Of a DNA stretch of 13,096 nt, positions 1-6,341 are shown piece after piece. Location of the stretch: NCBI GenBank assembly GCA_943355185.1, contig CALREM010000001.1, positions 1 to 13,096 on the forward strand, read 5' to 3'. The DNA comes from Candidatus Nomurabacteria bacterium. Its GTDB lineage: Bacteria > Patescibacteriota > Minisyncoccia > Phycocordibacterales > PALSA-1337. The number at the start of each line of letters is the position of its first letter. The stretch's first letter is position 1. Below the pieces are notes generated by a model. The model saw only the letters and a program-made list of their open reading frames with translations. It was not told the origin of the DNA and made no database searches. The translations under genes and the position numbers were made by a program.

Positions 1-878
1 TTAGCGGCGCTATTCTGGGTATGAAGCGTAAGGAAATAATTCGTAAATTTGAGGATATTGTAAGATTTGCTGAGATGGAACAATTTATAGACACGCCAGT
101 TAAACGATATTCATCTGGTATGCACGTACGTCTCGCGTTTTCTGTTGCAGCTCATATGGAACCAGACATACTTCTTATTGACGAAGTTTTGGCGGTGGGA
201 GATATTAGTTTCCAAAAGAAATGTCTTGCCAAGATTCAAGAGGTTGCCAAACGTGACAATCGTACTATTTTGTTTGTGAGTCATAACCTCGATGCGGTTC
301 AAGGATTATGTGATCGTTCTATTTACTTGGATCACGGTGAAGTAAAGATGATCGGCAAGACAGAGGATGTAATCAAAATGTATCTGGATCAACAGTTGAA
401 CCGTGAACATCGAGCGGTGTACGAATTTCCTGCTGTCGAAGGTAAGTTGCAGCAAATACGTAAAATTACCGTTAAAGATGCTAGTGGTCTACCGGAAACA
501 AAGCTTGAAGCCGGACAGCCATTTTCGATTGAGATCGAGTACGATCTTTTCGAAGATCGCTCGGACTTTATGATGGTGTTGCGCTGTGTTAATGAGCAAG
601 GTAATTTGGTATTTTTTGTACGTGATACTGACAAGAACCCGAGTCTTGCGTCACGTCGACTGAAGGGTCATTATACTGGTGAGTTTACATTCAACCCATC
701 TGTGGGTACATCGTTGCAGCTCGGACAATATACATTTATGATCCGTATATATCAGGATCCGACAAGTGAAATGTCGGTACCTATTGAAATTATCGATTCG
801 ACCATGAAATTTATTCATTATCCGGGAGCTATCCTGGTTAATCAGCCATGGAAGATTACTCGGAAAGACATCCTATGA
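1..878 (+). CDS. wzt: Wzt-type polysaccharide ABC transporter ATP-binding protein with C-terminal glycan-binding domain (5' partial)
   Basis: This is the cytoplasmic ATPase of a polysaccharide/teichoic-acid type ABC exporter, which powers export of undecaprenyl-linked glycan through a Wzm-type permease. The reading frame is open to the first base, and residues SGAILG precede the first Met (base 21), so the gene is cut at its 5' end and that Met is internal. The Walker A part lies outside the window. Counting from the Met at base 21, I see the ABC signature SSGM (31-34, after the family-typical RY), Walker B ILLIDE (50-55), D-loop AVGD (58-61) and switch His88 in VSHN. Residues about 145-270 form a beta-rich extension matching the Wzt C-terminal domain, which in E. 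coli O9a-type systems binds the modified end of the glycan. No Wzm gene is visible; by family habit it should lie just upstream. The TGA stop overlaps the ATG of the next gene (ATGA). Confidence 0.93.
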   Translation, partial: SGAILGMKRKEIIRKFEDIVRFAEMEQFIDTPVKRYSSGMHVRLAFSVAAHMEPDILLIDEVLAVGDISFQKKCLAKIQEVAKRDNRTILFVSHNLDAVQGLCDRSIYLDHGEVKMIGKTEDVIKMYLDQQLNREHRAVYEFPAVEGKLQQIRKITVKDASGLPETKLEAGQPFSIEIEYDLFEDRSDFMMVLRCVNEQGNLVFFVRDTDKNPSLASRRLKGHYTGEFTFNPSVGTSLQLGQYTFMIRIYQDPTSEMSVPIEIIDSTMKFIHYPGAILVNQPWKITRKDIL

Positions 879-1615
879 TTATTCCAATAAACACCAACTC
901 TCTCGCTCGTTTCGTTCGTTCAGGTTTCGGTGTTCGACGAATGTGGCGTACGATCAGGAATTATCGTGGACGCGCGCAGGTGGTTGCGAAAGTTCATGCG
1001 GGTCAATCTATGGTTACTCGTCGTGAAGTTAGCTTGCTTCTCGGTTCTCCGGTTCTATTGGTTGATGCTGAAGTCGTTGCATTACAAAAATATGGCCAAC
1101 GTGCGCATAGTGCAATTGTTGAGATTGGTGCTGCTTATGGCGGTTCGTCGCTCCTATTTTTGTTGAGTAAAAAAGAGTATACGAAAGTATATTCAATTGA
1201 CCCTTTTGTTGTTGATTCTATGGACACATTTCAGGCGACTCGAGAACTCTGTTATAACCATGTAGTTCGTGCGCTTGCGGATGTCGGTAAGGCTGAACGT
1301 TCTTCATCATGGACACTAATTCCTGAGTATAGTTACGACAGAGTTAAGAAATGGGAATCCGCCATCAATGTACTCTTTATTGATGGGGATCATACCTACG
1401 ACGCCGTAAAACAAGATTTTGAGCAGTGGTTACCATTTGTTCATTCTGAAGGCTATATTCTATTCCATGATTCGAATATCCTACCAAATACACCAGATGG
1501 AAAATACAATCGTGGTTGGCCTGGGCCGTCTCGTTTCGTTATTGAACTTGAAAAATATCCTTCAGTTCGTATGGTAGAAAAGATTCATTCCATAACTGTA
1601 TTTCAGAAAAAATAA
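875..1615 (+). CDS. Class I SAM-dependent methyltransferase (Methyltransf_24-like)
   Basis: Predicted cytosolic SAM-dependent methyltransferase of 246 aa, likely acting on a sugar or the glycan end. From the Met at 875, motif I is VEIGAAYGG (82-90), the acidic ribose-binding region is SIDPF (107-111), and the family-typical FIDGDHTYDAVKQD lies at 168-181, followed by ILFHDSN (195-201). This last block is characteristic of the Methyltransf_24/cephalosporin-hydroxylase-like group. An in-frame ATG at 848 would add 9 residues, but I prefer 875 because it gives a 4-nt ATGA overlap with the transporter stop and has GGAAAG at a suitable distance upstream. The stop TAA shares its last base with the next gene's ATG (TAATG), so translation is probably coupled on both sides. 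Position right after a Wzt with a glycan-binding domain suggests chain capping or modification, but this is inference; the substrate cannot be read from the sequence. Confidence 0.88.
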   Translation: MIIPINTNSLARFVRSGFGVRRMWRTIRNYRGRAQVVAKVHAGQSMVTRREVSLLLGSPVLLVDAEVVALQKYGQRAHSAIVEIGAAYGGSSLLFLLSKKEYTKVYSIDPFVVDSMDTFQATRELCYNHVVRALADVGKAERSSSWTLIPEYSYDRVKKWESAINVLFIDGDHTYDAVKQDFEQWLPFVHSEGYILFHDSNILPNTPDGKYNRGWPGPSRFVIELEKYPSVRMVEKIHSITVFQKK

Positions 1616-2709
1616 TGTCGAAACCGGCCGTTCATTTTGTATATAAATCACCACGTCATAGTACGTTGTTGGGTAAGGTGTTCGATAAAATTGGTTTGAA
1701 TATTCCCGCATTACCGCCCATCTGGCGTTATGGTAATCATATCGAATGGAAGATTCCGAAACGTCACCCCGCTTCAGCTTCATTCAATATTCTAAAAGCA
1801 CTTAAAAAAAACGGACCCTTAAAATTCTATGATCTCTGGGAGAAGAAAGCTGCTTCTATAAAAGAAGGTGATTCATTTATAGGTTTACCTCTACAGGTAT
1901 ACGACGGACGTTCGTGGGATGACCCATCGATCAACTGTGTGACACGCCGCACTCTTGAGAAATATAATCTCAAAGGCACTATCATCTTGCCGTATTGCCA
2001 CGATATTCGATACAACCAATCGACCACAGGTCTTATTGAGCGACATGGACAAAACCTGGTTATCCTTTCAGGGAAATACTGGACTGATACCTGGGATCAG
2101 AGTCCGATAAAAAACTATGTCAAAAATTTACTCCGAGTAAATATGGGCATTGATCCGCTCGAGTATCCAGTGATCAAGAAGAAGTTCAATCCAAAAGGGA
2201 AGCGCAAATATCTCTATATAGGTCAAGCAGCCTGGTATAAAAACACTCCACAGCTCGAGAAAATTGCTGCAGCTATTCCTGGATTCGAGGGAGGATATAT
2301 TTCGACAGGGGAAATAAAAGGCTGGCAGAAGATTGCGAGTTGGGCGGATCTAACACCTGCGTATATGGAAAAGCTTGCTGAAGAATACGATATTTTTGTA
2401 AATGTCAGTAGTGCAGATCCTTCACCGGCGACAATTCTAGAAAACATGTGTTTTGGTTTTGCGGTTGCATGTACTCCAGAGTCTTCGTACGACTATCCGT
2501 CACTTACTCGGCTTCATGTTAATGACACGGCTTTTAATGTGAAGCGGTTACTTGAATTGCAAAATATGGATGAGGTGGAATTATTCCGACGGGCACATGT
2601 GAACCGTGAGATTGCAATCAAGAATCATAATTGGGAAGAGATCGCAGGTAAGATTGTTGATTTTATTGAGAGAGTGAAGATGGAGGAGGGACTTTTCTTG
2701 GTTGAGTAG
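1615..2709 (+). CDS. GT4-like glycosyltransferase (GT-B fold)
   Basis: Probable cytosolic retaining glycosyltransferase of 364 aa. The C-terminal half has the GT4 layout: KYLYIGQAAWYKN at 198-210 corresponds to the start of the nucleotide-sugar-binding domain, and ADPSPATILENMCFGFAVACT-type sequence at 267-287 corresponds to the donor-binding EX7E region. The first Glu of EX7E is Asp here (D268) while the second is kept (E276). The N-terminal half is not clearly assignable to a subfamily, so donor and acceptor are unknown. The start is fixed by the TAATG overlap with the preceding methyltransferase; there is no Shine-Dalgarno sequence, so translational coupling is likely. The gene ends module A and its stop is only 5 nt from the stop of the convergent methyltransferase gene. 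Confidence 0.82.
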   Translation: MSKPAVHFVYKSPRHSTLLGKVFDKIGLNIPALPPIWRYGNHIEWKIPKRHPASASFNILKALKKNGPLKFYDLWEKKAASIKEGDSFIGLPLQVYDGRSWDDPSINCVTRRTLEKYNLKGTIILPYCHDIRYNQSTTGLIERHGQNLVILSGKYWTDTWDQSPIKNYVKNLLRVNMGIDPLEYPVIKKKFNPKGKRKYLYIGQAAWYKNTPQLEKIAAAIPGFEGGYISTGEIKGWQKIASWADLTPAYMEKLAEEYDIFVNVSSADPSPATILENMCFGFAVACTPESSYDYPSLTRLHVNDTAFNVKRLLELQNMDEVELFRRAHVNREIAIKNHNWEEIAGKIVDFIERVKMEEGLFLVE

Positions 2710-2714
2710 AGTGT

Positions 2715-3287
2715 TTACGCAAATCCCCTCATCAACAACTTGATATTGTGCTTGGCAATCTCGGCTTTGAGTTCGTCTTTGGACATAAAACGCTCTGGGT
2801 TCTTGATATGATGGAATTCGGCGATGATCTCGGTAACACGCTTCATAGCTTCTGGATTTTTAACAAGAGCTTCGAGCATAGGATATTCACTACCTTCGGA
2901 ATCGATATCAAGAACAACTTCATCTCCAGGTTCGGTTACTTTGAGGATAAATTCTGGAAGTGAAATCATAGAAGCTACAACCTCGTAACCTTGGTGAATG
3001 TTTGTGACTTCGTGATCGGACTTCAACCACGTCTCGAAAGAGTCGCCCTTGTCGTCATCTTTTTCATAAAATGTAATGGTGTCATTCTTTCCGCCGAGTC
3101 CGAACGGGCACAGTTTGATCGTGTACTTTTTGGACATTTCCTTACATTTCGTGATGAGCTTGGTATAGTGACGTGGAGAAGGTTCGAAAACCCATATGGT
3201 GTGATCACTATAGTCATGAGGGAGAGTTGCAAGCCAGTCGAATGTTTGGCCAATATTGCCACCAACGTCAAAGAAATGTTTTGTCAT
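2715..3287 (-). CDS. FkbM-family methyltransferase, short form
   Basis: Predicted SAM-dependent O-methyltransferase of the FkbM family, 190 aa, likely acting on a glycan hydroxyl. Motif I, FDVGGNIGQT (6-15), begins only five residues after the start; FEPSP follows at 34-38 and the family motif LDIDSEGSEY lies at about 125-134. The protein has essentially no region before the Rossmann core, unlike the other two FkbM proteins here. The ATG at 3287 is the only ATG available: an in-frame TAA, which is also the stop of the upstream gene, sits eight codons before it. It follows the GT-B gene by 24 nt on the same strand and may be co-transcribed; a TATAAT box 9 nt before its ATG could also start a separate near-leaderless transcript. 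Confidence 0.88.
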   Translation of the reverse strand: MTKHFFDVGGNIGQTFDWLATLPHDYSDHTIWVFEPSPRHYTKLITKCKEMSKKYTIKLCPFGLGGKNDTITFYEKDDDKGDSFETWLKSDHEVTNIHQGYEVVASMISLPEFILKVTEPGDEVVLDIDSEGSEYPMLEALVKNPEAMKRVTEIIAEFHHIKNPERFMSKDELKAEIAKHNIKLLMRGFA

Positions 3288-3296
3288 AATGGTGTG

Positions 3297-3302
3297 ATTA
3301 TA
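3297..3302 (-). promoter_or_regulatory. Possible -10 box before the short FkbM gene
   Basis: On the minus strand a perfect TATAAT ends 9 nt before the ATG at 3287, inside the 24-nt gap between the two genes of module B. This would place transcription start within 2-3 nt of the start codon. No convincing -35 was found, and the site may be chance in A+T-rich DNA. Confidence 0.3.
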
Positions 3303-3311
3303 TAGGAGTGG

Positions 3312-4133
3312 TTAGGCTATTTCAACTTCTTTTGTAATGGGGAATAACTTTGCCTTTACACGACCTTTGTATTCGGTAAGGCGCCTGCGAAGATATTTTA
3401 GAAAGCCGATGTGCCAATTTTCAATATTGATAATACGCCACTTTTTACCAAGAGTGGGGAGTTTCCAATCCTCATTTTCACGAGCATATCGATGTACTAT
3501 TAATTTTTGATGAGATGAATCGTACGGTAGACAGTCGATCATGAACATAAAAGAAGAATCGATCACATGGATCTCCTCTGCCTGTTCAATGATAGAACAA
3601 TAATCAAAACTATTTGAGGCCATAGTTGGATCGGGAGTAACGATGGTATATTTGCGATCGATCAATTGACGATCGATAAGATAGGAACGACGAATATCTT
3701 CGTGGAGAAATACATATGGTTTGCGAGGTTGCACCTTGTCGAAAAGTGTTTGTTCTGCGGCAGAGTCACGGTCTATATGAAATGAACCCCATTTTTTGGA
3801 AAGATCTATGTTTGCCATTGAATAAAATTGATTTTCAAGAAGTTCACCGGAATTACGATCGAGCACGCCAAAACCAAGAATCAGGGCAGAGTCGTAGGTG
3901 AAATATGGAAAAGTGATATTTTTATCAGCAATGAACTTTTTTGCCGCAGTATCAGTACCTTTGATGACATCGACATTTTTCAGGTCACGAAACATAAAGG
4001 CTACTGAAGGATAGTTGCGTTCGAGGGTGAATATGCCAACGCGTTCATGTGTTTTGGCATATTCACGTACGATACCGTGACACATAAAATGATCTCCAAG
4101 ACCGAGGTGGTGATATATAACGATGCTGGACAT
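3312..4133 (-). CDS. Putative GT-B glycosyltransferase, heptosyltransferase (GT9)-like
   Basis: A 273-aa soluble protein, probably a cytosolic glycosyltransferase. The N-terminus has an alternating strand/helix pattern with LGLGDHFMCHGIV at 10-22, resembling the G-x-GD-x3-P-type loop that opens GT9 heptosyltransferases. The C-terminal half contains VFLHED (141-146) and IIEQAEEIHVIDSSFMFMID (181-200), a pattern seen in GT-B proteins where a helix and the IDSS loop contact the donor nucleotide. Overall similarity is weak and I cannot name donor or acceptor; an uncharacterised polysaccharide biosynthesis protein is the safe alternative. The ATG at 4133 has TATACT 7 nt upstream, so it may be translated from a leaderless mRNA. 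It is the first gene of module B and is divergent from the dehydrogenase gene. Confidence 0.6.
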   Translation of the reverse strand: MSSIVIYHHLGLGDHFMCHGIVREYAKTHERVGIFTLERNYPSVAFMFRDLKNVDVIKGTDTAAKKFIADKNITFPYFTYDSALILGFGVLDRNSGELLENQFYSMANIDLSKKWGSFHIDRDSAAEQTLFDKVQPRKPYVFLHEDIRRSYLIDRQLIDRKYTIVTPDPTMASNSFDYCSIIEQAEEIHVIDSSFMFMIDCLPYDSSHQKLIVHRYARENEDWKLPTLGKKWRIINIENWHIGFLKYLRRRLTEYKGRVKAKLFPITKEVEIA

Positions 4134-4140
4134 AGCAGAA

Positions 4141-4146
4141 AGTATA
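4141..4146 (-). promoter_or_regulatory. -10 box for module B, leaderless arrangement
   Basis: TATACT on the minus strand is followed by 7 nt and then the ATG at 4133. With normal -10 to +1 spacing the transcript would begin at or next to the A of the start codon. No good -35 hexamer is seen 16-18 bp upstream; that space is occupied by the CCTAGG-containing inverted repeat. The same AGTATAC string (plus-strand sense) lies upstream of gmd. Confidence 0.4.
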
Positions 4147-4159
4147 CGTGATCTGGACT

Positions 4160-4178
4160 CCCTAGGGTAGACCTAGGG
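4160..4178. repeat. Inverted repeat in divergent intergenic region
   Basis: CCCTAGG, a 5-nt spacer GTAGA, then CCTAGGG: 7-bp perfect arms. It can also be read as an imperfect tandem repeat, CCTAGGGTAGA followed by CCTAGGGGTAA (4161-4182). It lies between the start of module B and the start of module C and could be an operator or a transcription-related site. It contains GTAGACCTA, which recurs in the other divergent region at 9244-9252 (opposite strand). Confidence 0.5.
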
Positions 4179-4200
4179 GTAATGTACATTTGGGTTTAAA

Positions 4201-4206
4201 TATAGT
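4201..4206 (+). promoter_or_regulatory. Possible -10 box for module C
   Basis: TATAGT within TTTAAATATAGTAG is the best -10-like hexamer upstream of the dehydrogenase. If used, transcription would start near 4213, which would exclude the TTG at 4190 as start codon and favour ATG 4244 or 4346. There is no recognisable -35, so this is a weak call. Confidence 0.22.
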
Positions 4207-4243
4207 AGATTTCCTGTATCAAGGGGCTACACTCAACATCTCT

Positions 4244-5380
4244 ATGAAGACACCGAAAACCAAAAAAAGAGCACTAAAAGTAAAGAAGCCTTTAAAAAAG
4301 GTTTCAAGATTGATTGGTAATAAGATAGTGAAAAAAAACCGTACCATGAAAGCTGCGATTTTGGAAAACATAAATCAGCCACTTACTGTTGCGGAAGTCG
4401 AGCTTACTGATCTCACTTTTGGACAAGTGTTAGTCAAGGTGCTTGTGAGTGGTATTTGCGGAGCTCAGCTTTTGGAGATTGGTGGTCACAAAGGTAATGC
4501 AAAATTTACTCCTCATTTGCTGGGTCATGAGGGTGTCGGTATTGTTGAAGATGTTGGTCTTGGGGTGACTCGTGTCAAAAAAGGTGACAAGGTAATTATG
4601 CACTGGAGAAAAGGTGAAGGTGTCGAGTCTGATTTTCCGACTTATATATTCAAGGGTAAGCCAATGCGTAGTGGTAAGGTCACAACCTTTAGCGAATATT
4701 CCATCGTCTCAGAAAATAGGTTGACATCAGTACCACACGAGACTCCCAATGAACTCTGTGCACTTCTTGGATGCGGACTCTCGACTGCTTTGGGGACTAT
4801 CAAGGATGAGGCTAATGTCCGTTTTGGCGAGAGTGTCATGATTGTTGGGGCAGGAGGACTTGGTCTCAATATGGTAAAGGCGGCAACTCTTGCGAGTGCG
4901 TATCCGATTATTTCGATAGATATCAACGATCATAAGAGAGATTTGGCAAAACAACTGGGTGCACACCTTTTCATCAACTCATCGACCCACAGTATTGCTG
5001 ACGAACTGTTGAAAAATTTCGGCATCAAAGAAGTTGATGTCATCATTGAGACTCCAGGGAACAAACATGCGCTGCGAGATACGATTCCTTTTCTGAGTGG
5101 TGTGGGTCGTTTCATCATGGTAGGACAACCAAAACCTGGTGAGACTGTGGAGCTTCTCAATGCAAGCCATATGTTTGGCGGGGAAGGTAAGATGATCAAG
5201 GCGACACAAGGTGGAAAATTCTCACCAAGTCACGATATTCCTCGATATGTGAGGTTACACAAAGCGGGAATTTTGAATATAGATAACATAATCACTCATC
5301 GTATTAAGCTTGAGCAGGTGAATGAGGCTATTGAACTTGTACGTAAGGGTCAAGCCAGTCGCATACTCATAGAAATGTAA
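4244..5380 (+). CDS. Zinc-type medium-chain dehydrogenase/reductase with Lys-rich N-terminal extension
   Basis: Predicted cytosolic NAD(P)-dependent alcohol/polyol dehydrogenase, 378 aa from this start. The canonical MDR start, MKAAILE, is at base 4346 (344 aa); numbering from there, the catalytic zinc ligands look intact: C38 in GICGAQ, H61 with E62 in GHEGVG, and C143 in LLGCG. The residue pair after the first Cys is GAQ rather than the usual GSD/GTD. The four-cysteine structural zinc lobe is absent. GAGGLG (168-173) is the nucleotide-binding loop and D192 suggests NAD over NADP. Upstream, a 34-residue extension with 12 Lys and 3 Arg is open back to ATG 4244 (TTG 4190 is also in frame). I chose 4244 because the frame stays open, but 4346 is a real alternative. 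It is 1 nt from the E1 alpha gene, so the three genes probably share a pathway; the substrate is unknown. Confidence 0.83.
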   Translation: MKTPKTKKRALKVKKPLKKVSRLIGNKIVKKNRTMKAAILENINQPLTVAEVELTDLTFGQVLVKVLVSGICGAQLLEIGGHKGNAKFTPHLLGHEGVGIVEDVGLGVTRVKKGDKVIMHWRKGEGVESDFPTYIFKGKPMRSGKVTTFSEYSIVSENRLTSVPHETPNELCALLGCGLSTALGTIKDEANVRFGESVMIVGAGGLGLNMVKAATLASAYPIISIDINDHKRDLAKQLGAHLFINSSTHSIADELLKNFGIKEVDVIIETPGNKHALRDTIPFLSGVGRFIMVGQPKPGETVELLNASHMFGGEGKMIKATQGGKFSPSHDIPRYVRLHKAGILNIDNIITHRIKLEQVNEAIELVRKGQASRILIEM

Positions 5381-5381
5381 T

Positions 5382-6341
5382 ATGAAGACTCATCTTTTAG
5401 GTGCATACCAGAGAATGCTTGCTATTCGAGTCGCCGAAGAGGAGATCGCTAAATACTATTTGGAAAATAAGGTTATGAGCTTTGTACATTTCTACGTAGG
5501 CCAAGAAGCCGTTGCTGTGGGTGTATGTGATGCTCTAGATAAAGAAGATCGTGTGATGGGTAACCATCGTTCTCATGGTCATTATCTTGCAAAAGGGGGT
5601 GATCTCAAAAGAATGGTTTCAGAATTACTCGGTCGAGAAAATGGTTTAGCAAAAGGTAAGGGCGGCTCGATGCATATGATAGATAAGTCTGTTGGCTTTG
5701 TCGGTTCAACACCGATCCTTGGCAGTGTTGTGCCGCTTGCAAACGGTAGTGCTTTTGAACAAAAATATAATCATAAAAATAATATTACAGTTGCCTTTTG
5801 TGGCGACGGTGCGTTCGAGGAAGGTGTTGTGTATGAGACTCTGAACTTGGCTGCGTTATTCAATCTTCCGTTTCTTTTGGTAATTGAAAACAATTTATAC
5901 TCCGTAAATTCGAAGTTAAAAGACCGTCGTTCGGAGAAGCATGATGTCGAGAAGATCGTGACAGGCTTTGGAGTCAAATATGTGAAAGCTGACGGTAATG
6001 ACTATGAGGACGTATACACAAAAGCATCTACTATCGTTGCTGACATGAAATCTGGCAAAGGTCCCGCTGTGCTCGAATGTATTACGTATCGTCATATGGC
6101 TCACAGCGCACCACTCTTCGATGATGCACAGGGGTATAGGGAAGAGGATGTTCTAGAGAAACGTCTGGAACAAGATTCTTTGAAGAAATTAAAAAATAAG
6201 TTATCAAAGGAGGGAATAAATGAGGTTGAATTTGTAGAAATGGAAAAAGAGGCCCGTGCTCGTGCAATAGAAGCTATTCATCATGCGGCAATTTCACCGT
6301 ATCCACCAAAAGAAGATCTATATAAAAATCTCTATGTCTGA
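5382..6341 (+). CDS. Thiamine-diphosphate-dependent dehydrogenase E1 component, alpha subunit (acetoin/pyruvate dehydrogenase type)
   Basis: Alpha subunit of a heterotetrameric ThDP enzyme of the 2-oxo acid/acetoin dehydrogenase E1 family, 319 aa, the usual length. Visible family blocks are HFYVGQEAVAVG (36-47), HRSHGHYLAKGGD (62-74), GKGGSMH (92-98) and the ThDP/Mg motif running from GDG (141-143) to NN (170-171). The C-terminal RHMAHSAP and YREED blocks fit the E1 alpha substrate-side loop. It starts 1 nt after the dehydrogenase stop and overlaps the beta subunit by 8 nt, so the pair is clearly co-expressed. No E2 lipoyl acyltransferase or E3 is in the window. E1 pairs normally decarboxylate a 2-oxo acid and hand the acyl group to lipoyl-E2; here, in a glycan locus, the activated C2 (or longer) unit may go to a sugar or other acceptor (inference). 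Confidence 0.93.
   Translation: MKTHLLGAYQRMLAIRVAEEEIAKYYLENKVMSFVHFYVGQEAVAVGVCDALDKEDRVMGNHRSHGHYLAKGGDLKRMVSELLGRENGLAKGKGGSMHMIDKSVGFVGSTPILGSVVPLANGSAFEQKYNHKNNITVAFCGDGAFEEGVVYETLNLAALFNLPFLLVIENNLYSVNSKLKDRRSEKHDVEKIVTGFGVKYVKADGNDYEDVYTKASTIVADMKSGKGPAVLECITYRHMAHSAPLFDDAQGYREEDVLEKRLEQDSLKKLKNKLSKEGINEVEFVEMEKEARARAIEAIHHAAISPYPPKEDLYKNLYV

Noticed and set aside
848..874. ATG 848 as start of the first methyltransferase
   Set aside because: ATG 875 gives the usual ATGA overlap and a better-spaced GGAAAG; the 9 extra residues have no support.
2684..2735. Possible bidirectional terminator (GAGGAGGGA ... TCCCCTC) between convergent genes
   Set aside because: The arms match imperfectly and are separated by a loop of about 30 nt with no U-tract.
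2991..3305. 104-codon open frame on the plus strand
   Set aside because: It is antisense to the FkbM gene, which has intact SAM-binding motifs.
4190..4243. TTG start at 4190 for the dehydrogenase
   Set aside because: A rare start without a ribosome-binding site; the added 18 residues look unlike a protein N-terminus and overlap the likely promoter region.
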